Source: CAVUCE01 sp963739985 (GTDB taxonomy: Bacteria; Bacteroidota; Ignavibacteria; Ignavibacteriales; Ignavibacteriaceae). Taken from it: DNA of 64,000 nucleotides. Of this stretch, positions 1 to 10,062 are shown piece after piece. Below the pieces are notes generated by a model. The model saw only the letters and a list, made by a program, of their open reading frames with translations, was not told the origin of the DNA and did no database searches. Location: contig CAVUCE010000021.1 of assembly GCA_963739985.1 (NCBI GenBank), forward strand, positions 620,001 through 684,000. The letters run 5' to 3'. The first letter of the stretch is position 1, and each line of letters opens with the position of its first letter. Both the position numbers and the translations under genes were made by a program.

Positions 1-1
1 G

Positions 2-247
2 TCGGTTCTAGAAGTAATATTCTCTCTTCAGGTTTTTGTAGAAGCATACGTGATGACTCAAGGCGGACCTTTAAACTCAACATTATTCTACAATTTATAT
101 TTATATAATAAAGCATTTAATGATTTCCAGATGGGCTATGCCTCTGCGATGGCCTGGATACTTTTAATTATCACTCTGATTATAACTCTAATTCAATTTA
201 AACTTAGTAAGCGATGGGTTTATTATGAAGGGGGGCGAACAGTTTGA
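2..247 (+). CDS. Sugar ABC transporter permease, MalF/UgpA type (3' part only)
   Basis: Inner-membrane permease of a carbohydrate ABC importer, cut by the left edge. The frame is open from base 2, so the first visible ATG at 50 is internal. The text LQVFVEAYVMTQGGP just after the edge is the conserved periplasmic-loop motif near the C-terminus of MalF/UgpA-type permeases, and a final hydrophobic helix (around AMAWILLIITLIITLIQF) follows. The last codons overlap the next permease by four bases (TTGA), which is typical of translationally coupled permease pairs. The substrate cannot be told from this end. The solute-binding protein must lie upstream, outside the window. Confidence 0.85.
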   Translation, partial: SVLEVIFSLQVFVEAYVMTQGGPLNSTLFYNLYLYNKAFNDFQMGYASAMAWILLIITLIITLIQFKLSKRWVYYEGGRTV

Positions 248-1089
248 GAAATAAAAATAATCAGAAGAAGGTTGTAAAGAAAACAATCTATTATGTCATT
301 CTTATAGTAGTTGCAGCATTTTTTATTATCCCGTTCTTGTGGATTGTCTCAACTTCACTTAAAGGCGAAACACAAGTTTTTGCCATGCCCCCACAGTGGA
401 TTCCTGAATCCTTACACTGGAGTAACTACTCAAAAGTATTTGATAGAATGCCATTCTTAATTTACCTAAAGAACTCGGTCTTTATTTCAGCGGTTTCAAT
501 AATTGGAGTTGTCTTTTCGAGCTCTATTGTTGCTTATGCATTTAGTAATTTGGAATGGCCGGGGAGAGATAAGCTTTTTATCTTCATTTTAGCAACTATG
601 ATGCTGCCAATGCAAGTTACAATGATTCCGCTTTTCGTATTATTTAAGAATATACATTGGCTTAACACATTTAAGCCATTAACAGTGCCTGCATTCTTTG
701 GTGGCGGAGCTTTTAATATATTTTTGCTCAGGCAATTCTTCTTAACAATTCCAAAAGATTTACTTGATTCAGCACGAATTGACGGATGTTCAGAATTCAA
801 AATTTATTGGAAAATTGTATTACCCTTAGCAAAGCCGGCATTAGCCACCGTTGCAATTTTAACTTTCATGTTTACATGGAATGATTTCATCGGACCTTTG
901 ATATACTTATCCGATAAAATGAAAGGAACATTAGCGCTTGGACTGGGAATGTTTGTCGGACAACATGTAACAGAATGGGCTTTGTTAATGGCAGCTTCCG
1001 TTTTAATGATGTTGCCGATGATACTAATATTTTTCTTCTTCCAAAAGTATTTTATTCAAGGTTTTACTATGAGCGGATTAAAAGAATAA
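244..1089 (+). CDS. Sugar ABC transporter permease, MalG/UgpE type
   Basis: Second inner-membrane permease of the carbohydrate importer, 281 residues, the usual family length. It has six predicted hydrophobic segments. The EAA loop that docks on the ATPase is visible as DSARIDGCSEFKIYWKIVLP at about residue 176, with the invariant Gly and the final LP. The start is TTG at 244 inside the stop of the previous gene, with a G-rich ribosome site (AAGGGGGG) just upstream. No ATPase follows, so the importer probably shares a multi-sugar ATPase encoded elsewhere, as is common in the CUT1 family. The next gene begins 55 bases later and concerns outer-membrane import, which suggests one uptake system across both membranes. 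The sugar is unknown. Confidence 0.93.
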   Translation: MRNKNNQKKVVKKTIYYVILIVVAAFFIIPFLWIVSTSLKGETQVFAMPPQWIPESLHWSNYSKVFDRMPFLIYLKNSVFISAVSIIGVVFSSSIVAYAFSNLEWPGRDKLFIFILATMMLPMQVTMIPLFVLFKNIHWLNTFKPLTVPAFFGGGAFNIFLLRQFFLTIPKDLLDSARIDGCSEFKIYWKIVLPLAKPALATVAILTFMFTWNDFIGPLIYLSDKMKGTLALGLGMFVGQHVTEWALLMAASVLMMLPMILIFFFFQKYFIQGFTMSGLKE

Positions 1090-1144
1090 CTGATTTTTAA
1101 AGACGTTTGTAAATATATCATTTTTCTTAAATACAGGAATTCTA

Positions 1145-4142
1145 ATGAAAAAAATTAGAATAATATTACTCCTACTTTTTAGTGTGATTTATTTGTTTGT
1201 CTCTTCGCCGATTATTTTCGCGGGTGTAACTGGTAAAATTAAAGGGAAAGGTAATTGATAAAAAGACACAACAACCTTTACCGGGAGTTAACATAATAAT
1301 CGAAGGAACTTCTATTGGGTCTGCTTCGGATATAAATGGTTTATTTAATATCCTTCAAGTTCCACCTGGAATATACACCATAAAGGCCTCTATGGTTGGA
1401 TATCAAACAATTTTATTGAAAAATGTTCATGTAATTGTTGATCATACAACGGATGTAAAATTTGAGCTGCAAGAACAGTCAATTGAACTTAAAAAAGAAG
1501 TTGTAGTAACTGCAAAAAGACCTGTTATTCAAAAAGATGTTACCTCAAGTACTCAATTTGTAGAAGCTGCGCAATTAACAGAATTACCTGTAACAGATAC
1601 TAAACAAGGACTGATGGTTCAGCCAGGTGTTTTTCTTGATCCAATACCTGTGGTTGGTGGTTTGGGTTCAGCTGGTCGTGGTGAAGTTAGATTTTCCATA
1701 AGAGGCGGTAGCCAGAATGAAATAAAATGGTATGTTGACGGCGTAAGACTTTCAACTTTAGTTTCAGGACGTGCTGATTGGGGTATTAAGTTTAATGATA
1801 TAAATCTGAACGCCATTAAAGAAATACAAATAATGACAGGCGGATTTAATGCTGAATATGGGGACGCAGAATCGGGAATAATTAATGTATTTACAAAAAA
1901 CGGAACAGATCAATTTCATGGTTCGGCAGAATATATTTATGGAGTTCCCGGTCAACATCACTTTGGCAATTATCTATATAATAGATATACTGAGAAAGAA
2001 TTCTTAGATCATACATTACCAAATGGCTCGTTAGATCCTAATTGGTGGACTCCATATCGCCAAAGCCAGATTTATGATTATAGAAAAATTCCGGATAATA
2101 CTGTTAATGCAAGTTTAAGCGGGCCGCTATTTAGCATTAATCAGCATAAAATTAAGTTCTTTATGTCTGGCCAATTTCAGAGTTTAGCTTACGATTTACC
2201 TCATCCGAGAGATTCTAAAATTAATAGGAACTTACTTTTCAACTTAACTTATCCTGGTGGCAGTTCTCAATTAAAATTAGAAGGAATTTATAATCATTAT
2301 TCTTATAGCACACTTCAAGAGAACGGTGATTTTACCAACCAGGCAAAGTACTATAGAGGTTGGGGTTCATTATTAGATTTATATACTTATAACCTAAGTT
2401 TGCATTGGACAAAAGTAATCACCCAGGATTTCTTTTATGAATTGAAACTAAGTTATTTCTGGGATGATTTTAGAGAGAGTCCGAGTTCTTATACAGTGCT
2501 TGGAGAAAGTTTGCATCCTACCATATGGGGCTTTGAACGTTATGACGGTTATGAAAGTGAACCTTTTGATAAATATGCACCGATTATAAAAAATCATATT
2601 GGAACGGGCGATGTTTCTTTGGTTGGAAATACAAGCTGGCAATTCGATGAAAATAATTTAGCTAAAGCCGGATTTGAATTCCGTTATAATACTTATGCGG
2701 AATATGAGAATTATCGATATCCTTCATATACGACAAATCCAAAGTATTGGTTAAACAGAGGATTAAATCAAACTTATCACCCGATTCAATTTTCAGGGTA
2801 TCTTCAAGATAAAATGGAATTTGAAAGTATGATCTTAAATGTTGGTGTTAGAATAGATTATTTTAATCCCAATAGGAACTGGTTTGTGCCAACCAACTTA
2901 TTCAACTTATCAATTGATCCTTTATATGATCCGACCAAAGACCCTGATCATAATCAAGTTGATTCAGCCGGACATGTTAAATATTCATTTCAAAATGTGC
3001 TAAATAAGCCTATGGCTCCAGCAAGGTCTTATACCATGGTAAGCCCAAGATTCGGAGTATCATTTCCGATAACTGAAAATACATTGCTACATTTTAATTA
3101 TGGGCATTTCTACCAAATGCCCCCGCTTGATCAAATGTTCGAATTTCAATATTTCCGCCCTGACAATTTAGTACAAGCCATAATTAATGCTGATCAGCAA
3201 GCCGCACAACAAGGTACTACTCCGGCTCATATACCTTCAAGCGACGGAGACCCGGAGAGAGTTGTTGCATATACTGTTGAACCATTAAAACCTCAAAAAA
3301 CCATAATGTTTGAAGTAGGTGTTAAACATAATTTTAATGATTTTGCGGTGCTCGATGTTACTGCTTATTATAAAGATGTTTTTGATCAAACCTTGGAGAG
3401 AGTTGGATTATTTGATAGAGCGGTGTACGGATATAATCCTTACACTAAACAAATTTCTCCGAATCAATCATTTGCCAGTTTTTTCCCGGGAGATTATGGT
3501 GATTCCAGAGGAATTGAAATGTCATTAAGAACGTTGTTTAGTCAAAATATATCATTTGATCTTAATTACAGCTTCTCACGTTCAACACAAGGAAGAGCAA
3601 GCCCGAGGACTGTAACCTTTGATCAGAATGGTAATATTACTTATCAATGGGATACCGAAGTAAATAAAAGAATTCCAACTGAAAAAAGCTTTAGTAGACC
3701 TCATATTTTAAGAGCAAATATTTATCTGCGATATCCGGATGAATGGTTAGGCTCTTTGCCTGACATAATTCTTAAAGGAACTAGTGCGAGTATTCTATTC
3801 AGATACGTAAGTGGCCAGGCTTTTACATACCTAGGTCCATCCGATCCTCCTGATACTTATAATAACCAGAGATATCCGGCTTATCACACGGTTGATTTAA
3901 GATTAGATAAAACAATTAAAATTGCCGATAAACATGAACTCGATTTTTTTGTTCGTATAACTAATCTTTTAAATGCTAAAAATGTCAGATCAATTGGAGA
4001 TGTTTTATTTGATGCAAATGCTACAAAAAACTTTGTTGAAACGGGGAAGGTCACAACTGTTGATGCAGCTGGTTATGATATAAGCTGGCAAACGTGGTTT
4101 GAAACAAGAAGAGTATATCTCGGATTTAAGTATAGTTTTTAA
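1145..4142 (+). CDS. TonB-dependent outer-membrane receptor, cassette A (one-base frameshift near 1250)
   Basis: SusC/CirA-like outer-membrane importer for glycan fragments. The proper start is ATG 1145, with AGGA six bases upstream; it encodes a signal peptide ending SSPIIFA. Reading stops at TGA 1256, but removal of one G from the GG at 1250-1251 continues through a carboxypeptidase-regulatory-like domain (GVNIIIEGTSIGSASDINGL, then VPPGIYTIKASMVGYQ). A plug domain (FSIRGGSQNEIKWYVDGVRL, then MTGGFNAEYGDAESGIINVF) and a large beta-barrel follow, ending in the aromatic terminus FKYSF. The repaired protein is about 998 residues. A shorter open frame from ATG 1392 would lack any signal peptide, so the break is either a consensus error or an inactivating mutation. 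It is first in cassette A, 21 bases before the tail protein. No SusD neighbour is present. Confidence 0.88.
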
Positions 4143-4163
4143 ATGAATTAAAGAGATAATTTT

Positions 4164-5993
4164 ATGAAAGTTTCATTAAAACTGATTTACTCATTTTCAA
4201 TTACACTTTTATTTAGTGTAGTTGGTGTGTCACAGGTTAGAAATGCGGAGTTCTTGATTCACAATAGAGGAAACTTGTGGGAAACCATGAAGGACGATGG
4301 TACAATCGGTGCGCCCGATCCTACAAATAGATTTCAGAATTATCCTAGTATGGATTGGCCTGGTGGTCCAAAAGTAATGAACAAAGATGATCAAAGATCG
4401 TATATGCTTGGCGCAGGTATTTGGATTGGCGGTAAAAAAAGTGACGGTAGTATATTCTTCAATGAAAACGGTCCTTTTTCATTTGTCGATAACGGTACAT
4501 TCGATAAACTTAAAGAAGATGATAATTTTGTTGAAGCTCCCGGTTACAATCCTAATGAAGCCGAACAAAAAATTACGGCGCATTGGGTTACTTCTGATAA
4601 AATCTCGGTTCAGAGAATAAGTCGTCAATGGAGTTTTCCCGGTCTGAACAATTTTATAATTATGTCTTATACAATTACTAATAATAGCAGTACATCTGTA
4701 TCAGATGTATACGTTGGGTTTCCTTATCTGATACGTCCTAGTTATCAGGATTTTGTTGTTCACAACGGTTGGGGAGATGATTTCAATAGAACTGATGATC
4801 TTGTCGACTATGATTCAGCTTTAGCCATGTTATATTCATGGGATAATACTCCGAATTATAGTCTTCCAAATGATGTAGGTAATTTTTATGAAGCAACTAA
4901 CGAATTAAGGACTCCTGGTTATGCCGGCTTTGCTATTCTTCATGCGGATCCAGCATCAGATAATAGAACTCAGCCTTCAACAGTCTTCTGGACTCAGATA
5001 TTAAACAATGAGAAATACTTGTCAATAGTTAGCTCAACCGCTGATAAGATGTATAGTATTCTTTCTGGGCAGGACAAATCCTTGCAAGCAAACCCGGGAG
5101 AAAAATTATCACCATTTATGCTGATGGCTGATGGTCCATATAATATACCTGCCGGTGGTTCGGTAAAAATTGTAGTTGCTGAAGGAGTAAACGGTTTACC
5201 GTTAAAGACTGCCTTAGAAGGATTAGCAGCTCAAAATCTTTTACCTGCTGGTTTAGACTCATTAAAAAGCACCATAGATTTAGCAAAAAAAATCTATAAT
5301 AGTAATTATCATCTATCCGCAGTGCCGCCGCCTTCTCCGGCGTTAACAATTATTCCGGTTCCAAGTAATAAAACCATAGGATTAACTTGGAAGCCTGTAG
5401 ACGAGAATTATACTGATCCGATTTCAGGTAAAAATGATTTTAAAGCATATAATATTTATCGTAGCGATAAATCTTTTATAGGACCATATACTTTAATTAA
5501 GACTATTCGTCCAAGTTTTTCTCCTGATGTCTCCCGTTATTTTGATTCTAAGAATAATGAGTGGGTATTAGAAGATAAAGATATAAGCTTGGGCGCAGGT
5601 TATTTTTACACTATCACTTCTGTTGATAGTGCCGGTAATGAAAGTTGGTGGACTAATAGAAACGAAGTTGCGGTAAAGGCTTCGAGGCAGGCTGCGGAAA
5701 ACACACTTAATGTAAAAGTATTTCCAAACCCATTTAAAGTGGTTTCGGGTTTCCCAACCAGTGGCTCTGAAAATGATATTGTTTGGACAAATCTTCCGGC
5801 AAAATGTACAATAAGAATTTATACCAGTTCTGGAGAAATTGTTCGAACAATGAATCATGATAATTCCAATTCAGGAGAAGAAACATGGGATCAATTGTCT
5901 GATGCAAGGCAGCGAACCGCGCCTGGCATTTATTTTTGGACTGTGGAATCAACTGTCGGTACTGCAAGAGGTACTCTATTAATTATTAAGTAA
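4164..5993 (+). CDS. Secreted Fn3-containing protein with divergent secretion tail (cassette A middle gene)
   Basis: Exported protein of 609 residues without a family I can name. It has an N-terminal signal peptide (about residues 1-23, ending VVGVSQ) and a large beta-rich N-terminal region. A fibronectin-type-III-like domain at about 385-500 (SPALTIIPVPSNKTIGLTW, then KAYNIYRSDKSFIGPYTLIK) is followed by a FlgD-like/Por-secretion-type tail (VKVFPNPF, then IRIYTSSGEIVRTM and APGIYFWTVES). A related protein lies at 47643, again between a TonB receptor and a PorV-like gene; both share a central stretch of the form NFIIMSYTITNN against DFIVWVFIVRNP. By position it may do the job of SusD, capturing ligand at the receptor mouth, but that is inference. 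Confidence 0.72.
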   Translation: MKVSLKLIYSFSITLLFSVVGVSQVRNAEFLIHNRGNLWETMKDDGTIGAPDPTNRFQNYPSMDWPGGPKVMNKDDQRSYMLGAGIWIGGKKSDGSIFFNENGPFSFVDNGTFDKLKEDDNFVEAPGYNPNEAEQKITAHWVTSDKISVQRISRQWSFPGLNNFIIMSYTITNNSSTSVSDVYVGFPYLIRPSYQDFVVHNGWGDDFNRTDDLVDYDSALAMLYSWDNTPNYSLPNDVGNFYEATNELRTPGYAGFAILHADPASDNRTQPSTVFWTQILNNEKYLSIVSSTADKMYSILSGQDKSLQANPGEKLSPFMLMADGPYNIPAGGSVKIVVAEGVNGLPLKTALEGLAAQNLLPAGLDSLKSTIDLAKKIYNSNYHLSAVPPPSPALTIIPVPSNKTIGLTWKPVDENYTDPISGKNDFKAYNIYRSDKSFIGPYTLIKTIRPSFSPDVSRYFDSKNNEWVLEDKDISLGAGYFYTITSVDSAGNESWWTNRNEVAVKASRQAAENTLNVKVFPNPFKVVSGFPTSGSENDIVWTNLPAKCTIRIYTSSGEIVRTMNHDNSNSGEETWDQLSDARQRTAPGIYFWTVESTVGTARGTLLIIK

Positions 5994-6004
5994 GGATTTT
6001 GAAA

Positions 6005-6958
6005 ATGAGGAAATATATTCTTCATCTATTGATAGCGATTTTCACAATTGCACTTAATGTTCCAACTTACGCTCAACTGGATTACGGATTCACTTTTTCC
6101 AAAGCAGGATCGGCAGGTCTGCAATTCTTAAAAATTGGAGTTGGCGCCAGAGAATCTGCAATGGGTGAAGCGGTTTCAGGTACAATAGATGATGCTGATG
6201 CAGTGTTCTGGAATGTTGCAGGTCTTGCATATGTAAAAAATACACAAGTCAATGTTTCATATGATCAATGGCTTGTGGAGAGTACACACAATGCCGCAGT
6301 TGTAGCACAACCCATAGGACAATTTGTTGTCGGGCTAAGTGCAGTTTCTTTATCGATTAAAGATTTTGAAGAGACAACTGCAACTCAGCCGGACGGTACT
6401 GGAAGAATGGTTAGCGCAGGAGATATTTTAGTTGGCTTAGCAGTTGCAAGAAGATTTACAGATAAGCTATCCATCGGTGTTCAGATAAAATATGTTCATG
6501 AGAAACTTGATGATTACAATGTAGGAAATGTTCTTTTTGATATTGGTACAATTTATAACACTGGCTTTCACGATCTCCATCTTGGCTTTTCCTTACAGCA
6601 CTTTGGGCCGGATATGAAAATTGTGAACCAGGTTTATAGAACCCCTTTACTTTTTAGATTAAGTGCCGGCGATAGAATTATTCAGAATGATAATTTCCAA
6701 TTGCTTGGCGAGGTTGACCTTGTGCATCCTACAGATAATAATGAATGGGTAAACTGCGGATTGGAGGCGACTTTCCTTAATATTTTTTCATTAAGAGGCG
6801 GTTACCGTTTCAATAGAGATTTAGGGCAAACATCATTCGGAGTTGGAATAATACCTCCTTCATTTGGATTTTTTAAATTAAAAGTTGATTATGCATTTAT
6901 ACCATATGGTAAAATATTTGGAGACATACATAGGTTTTCGGTGGGACTTTCTTTCTAA
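6005..6958 (+). CDS. PorV/PorQ-like outer-membrane protein (UPF0164 family), cassette A
   Basis: Outer-membrane beta-barrel of the UPF0164/PorV family, which in type IX secretion carries cargo from the translocon to the attachment machinery. It has a signal peptide to about residue 25 (NVPTYAQ), then the family signature FLKIGVGARESAMGEAVSG and VFWNVAGLAYV. The remainder is alternating beta-strands ending HRFSVGLSF. I chose ATG 6005, eight bases after AAGGA (5992-5996); TTG 5999 is too close to that site. It begins 11 bases after the tail-protein gene and is clearly in the same operon. The companion at 49866 has the same signature. In this setting it could be a dedicated secretion partner of the tail protein rather than the housekeeping PorV. 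Confidence 0.85.
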   Translation: MRKYILHLLIAIFTIALNVPTYAQLDYGFTFSKAGSAGLQFLKIGVGARESAMGEAVSGTIDDADAVFWNVAGLAYVKNTQVNVSYDQWLVESTHNAAVVAQPIGQFVVGLSAVSLSIKDFEETTATQPDGTGRMVSAGDILVGLAVARRFTDKLSIGVQIKYVHEKLDDYNVGNVLFDIGTIYNTGFHDLHLGFSLQHFGPDMKIVNQVYRTPLLFRLSAGDRIIQNDNFQLLGEVDLVHPTDNNEWVNCGLEATFLNIFSLRGGYRFNRDLGQTSFGVGIIPPSFGFFKLKVDYAFIPYGKIFGDIHRFSVGLSF

Positions 6959-9797
6959 TAAATTTGGGCTATTAAGTTTTATAATCTTCACGCTGTTTTG
7001 TACATCAATAACTAAAGCCCAATTTGATAGAAATTGGAAAGTTTATCTTGTCCCGTTTTCGCATACTGATGTTGGTTATACAACAACGGTTAATAATGCA
7101 ATTTTAAAACACGAGGCAAACTTTGACGAAGCTATGAAAATAATTGAATCAACAAAAAATGATTCGATAGGCGAAAGATTCAAGTGGACCGTTGAAATAC
7201 CTTGGGCTTTAAAACATTATTTTCATGATCGTTCTGCCGCAGTAGTAGACTCATTTATAAATTATGTAAAGAATGGCGATATTGAAATTGGTGCACTTCA
7301 ATTTAATCTTCAATCCGATTTGTGTGGAAATGAGGAACTGGTTCATTCTCTTTACTATGCTCAAATGTTAAGAGATAAGTATGGAATAAAAATAAGAACC
7401 GGATTAATAGATGACACTCCAGGATTTACATGGGGGCTGTCTCAGTTGTTAAGTAAAAGTGGAATCCCTTATTTATCAATAGCAATGAATTCTGCATTGA
7501 GCAATTTTTATTCTACAACTAATCTTCCATACCTATTCTATTGGGAAGCTCAAAATGGTGACAAAACTCTCGTCTGGCGCTGTATGGATAATCAGTGGGC
7601 TTATCTTGAAGGTATAATTTCAGATCAGGTTTATGCTACTTATAATTCTATGCAAAGTAAAATAACTTCTTTATTAACAAAACTTCAGGGTAACGGATAT
7701 CCATACGATGCAATTTATATAAACTGTGCGACCGGAGATAACGGTGACATTAACACGGCAATACTAAATAATGTGAAACAGTGGAATCAAACTCATACAG
7801 ACTCAAAATTAATAATTTCTACTCCTTCGGAATTTTTTGATTATATTTCCCAAAAATATTCTTCTCAGATTCCTACATATAAAGGTGATGCTCCTAATTG
7901 GTGGACCTGGTTTTTTGCTCCATCTTCAACCGGTGGATTCTCAATTTCACGAAAAGCACAAAATACAATTTCCGAAGCTGAAAAGTTTTCTTCTTTGGCT
8001 GAAATATTAAACCCGAATTATATTTATCCTACAGGTGAATTAGACGAAGCCTATTATAATAATTTATTGTATGAAGATCATAACCTAGGTTCAGTTGATG
8101 CCTCGGGAAACAAAGAGTTTTGGGTTGATAAAATTAATTGGGTGAACTCAGCGTTTGATACTTCTAATATTGCAATTGATAATTCATTGAATGCAATTAG
8201 TTCTGAAATTAATACCGGAAATAATACAACTATAGCAGTATTTAATTCTTCCGGTTGGATTAGAAACGGAATTGCAAACTTTAAGTTAAACGAATTAAGT
8301 AAAGACGGAATTTCCGGCTTTAATATTATTGATCCCGCAACCGGTAATCAGATAAATTATCAAATACTCGTTGATTCAACTGTGGTTTTCGATGTAGAGC
8401 AAATTCCGGCAGTAGGATATAAAATTTATAGAATAGAAACTTCATCTGATCCGATCAATTTTTCTAAGCCGGTTAACGGAGCAGTACTGGAAAATCAATT
8501 TTATCGGCTTCAGTTTAATCAAACTAACGGAGGAATTGTAAGTGTTTTTGATAAGCAACTAAATAAAGAATTAACAAAAAACGACGGTGTCTTTAATTTA
8601 TATTCTTTGAATAGCAGTATTCAGCCTTACAATTTGCAAATTATTGAAAGCGATAGCGGAGCAATTGAACAAAGAATAGTACTTCGCGGCGATGCCTCAG
8701 GAACAAATTTTTATCAGACTGAAATAATTTTACCTGCAAATCAGAAGACGATTATATTTAAAAATAAATTTGATAAAACGCCTGTTGCATCCTTAGAATC
8801 CATAGATTATAAATTTAATTTTAATCTTGCATCACCAACATTACGTTATGAAATTCCGTTTGGTAATGTTGAAATATATAAAGATGAATTGAGCGGATTT
8901 AAAACAAATCATTATGCGGCACAAAAGTGGCTGAATGTTTCTTCGAGTGATAATTCATGTAATATAACTTTAGCATTGGGAAATTCTTCTATAATTGCAA
9001 ATCCTTCAGGTTCATTTAATGGTTCATTAAGATTCCTTGTAACCTATAATGATAATAATTCAGCATACAGAGCGGGAACTGGAATCATGGAAATGAACTA
9101 TGCTGTTACTTCAAGTGCAGGGCCTATAAATATAGATAGCTCACAAATGTTTGGTTATGAAAGTAATAATCAAATCAGAACTAAAGTCTTGCTGGCTAAT
9201 CAGAAGGGAAGTTTGAGCGATTCATCTTTTTCTTTAATTAAGATTGAAAACCCAGCGTTGTTATTAAGTACTATCAAGAAAGCGGAAAACGGCGGCGGAT
9301 ATATTTTTAGAGTTTTTAATCCCACTCAAAATCAGATAAATAGTAGAATTCACTTGGGAATGAATATTGCCTCAGCTTTCGAAACGACTCCGTTAGAAAG
9401 AAATATAAACACCTTACCGTTGAGTGACAGTTCAATCAATTTAACTGTAAATGCTTATGATCTAAAAACTCTCAGAATTATTCCAGGTGGAGTAACCGGA
9501 GTTAAAGAAAATATTAAAGTAAAAGATTTTACTCTCTTTCAAAATTATCCTAATCCCTTTAATCCTTCAACTATAATTTCGTTTAGTCTTCCATACAGAG
9601 GTATTGTTAGCTTAAAAATATATGATGTTCTGGGAAGGGAAATTCAAACTATTTATGAAGGTGAAAAGACACCCGGTACTTATAAGTTTAATTTTAACGC
9701 AGAAAAATTAGCAAGCGGCATATACTTTTACAGATTAAGTTTTAACGGTGTTCAGGGTAATTTTAATAAAGTTAGAAAGATGTTATTGGTAAAGTAA
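6906..9797 (+). CDS. Exported GH38-type alpha-mannosidase with C-terminal secretion tail
   Basis: Glycoside hydrolase family 38 enzyme, expected to release alpha-linked mannose outside the cell. The hydrophobic signal segment GLLSFIIFTLFCTSITKAQ comes just after the end of the upstream gene. Numbered from ATG 6906, the HTD zinc motif is H53/D55 (FSHTDVGYT), FKWTVEIPWALKHY follows, the predicted nucleophile is D170 in IDDTPG, and H392 in YEDHN is the likely third ligand. The last 85 residues are a type-A sorting tail (FQNYPNPFNPSTIISFSLP, ending KMLLVK). The start is uncertain: TTG 6885, ATG 6891 and ATG 6906 are all in frame, all overlap the PorV-like gene and none has a clear ribosome site. 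Translational coupling is likely. At about 963 residues it is long because of the tail. Confidence 0.87.
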   Translation: MVKYLETYIGFRWDFLSNKFGLLSFIIFTLFCTSITKAQFDRNWKVYLVPFSHTDVGYTTTVNNAILKHEANFDEAMKIIESTKNDSIGERFKWTVEIPWALKHYFHDRSAAVVDSFINYVKNGDIEIGALQFNLQSDLCGNEELVHSLYYAQMLRDKYGIKIRTGLIDDTPGFTWGLSQLLSKSGIPYLSIAMNSALSNFYSTTNLPYLFYWEAQNGDKTLVWRCMDNQWAYLEGIISDQVYATYNSMQSKITSLLTKLQGNGYPYDAIYINCATGDNGDINTAILNNVKQWNQTHTDSKLIISTPSEFFDYISQKYSSQIPTYKGDAPNWWTWFFAPSSTGGFSISRKAQNTISEAEKFSSLAEILNPNYIYPTGELDEAYYNNLLYEDHNLGSVDASGNKEFWVDKINWVNSAFDTSNIAIDNSLNAISSEINTGNNTTIAVFNSSGWIRNGIANFKLNELSKDGISGFNIIDPATGNQINYQILVDSTVVFDVEQIPAVGYKIYRIETSSDPINFSKPVNGAVLENQFYRLQFNQTNGGIVSVFDKQLNKELTKNDGVFNLYSLNSSIQPYNLQIIESDSGAIEQRIVLRGDASGTNFYQTEIILPANQKTIIFKNKFDKTPVASLESIDYKFNFNLASPTLRYEIPFGNVEIYKDELSGFKTNHYAAQKWLNVSSSDNSCNITLALGNSSIIANPSGSFNGSLRFLVTYNDNNSAYRAGTGIMEMNYAVTSSAGPINIDSSQMFGYESNNQIRTKVLLANQKGSLSDSSFSLIKIENPALLLSTIKKAENGGGYIFRVFNPTQNQINSRIHLGMNIASAFETTPLERNINTLPLSDSSINLTVNAYDLKTLRIIPGGVTGVKENIKVKDFTLFQNYPNPFNPSTIISFSLPYRGIVSLKIYDVLGREIQTIYEGEKTPGTYKFNFNAEKLASGIYFYRLSFNGVQGNFNKVRKMLLVK

Positions 9798-9822
9798 TTT
9801 AATAAAGAAGAATAAGCAAAAC

Positions 9823-10062
9823 ATGAAAAATAAAAAAACAATAAAAATTATTTCAGGAATCGTATTCTTAATCTTATTCAGTTTAGGGAAAAACTTTGCT
9901 CAAAATAATATTAAAGATATTCCAAGTTCAATTTCCAAGGATGGATTTATTTCATCTTGGTTGGTTGCTGGCCCTTTTGAACAGCCGACATTTGGATTCG
10001 GTAATCCTGCTGATGCAGATAAAATTGGTGAAAAAACAGTTGTGCCTTACCAGGGAAAATAG
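9823..10062 (+). CDS. Exported GH38-type enzyme, N-terminal fragment (signal peptide); broken by frameshift
   Basis: This is the first of three pieces of one gene running to 13290. It carries a lysine-rich signal peptide (MKNKKTIKIISGIVFLILFS, cleavage after KNFAQ) and the start of a domain with WLVAGPFEQPTFGFG, a motif common at the N-terminus of exported glycosidases. It stops at TAG 10060. The next frame carries on without loss of sense (QGK, then IEHNAMVEGKDVKW) if one A is added to the AAAA at 10056-10059. The stop directly follows G GGA AAA in frame, which is the pattern of a minus-one slippery heptamer, so a programmed shift is formally possible, although a lost A is simpler. Confidence 0.75.
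   Translation: MKNKKTIKIISGIVFLILFSLGKNFAQNNIKDIPSSISKDGFISSWLVAGPFEQPTFGFGNPADADKIGEKTVVPYQGK

Noticed and set aside
1145..6958. Classical SusC/SusD pair
   Set aside because: No gene next to any of the three TonB receptors has SusD features (lipobox plus TPR-like helices); the middle proteins are beta-rich with Fn3 and tail domains.
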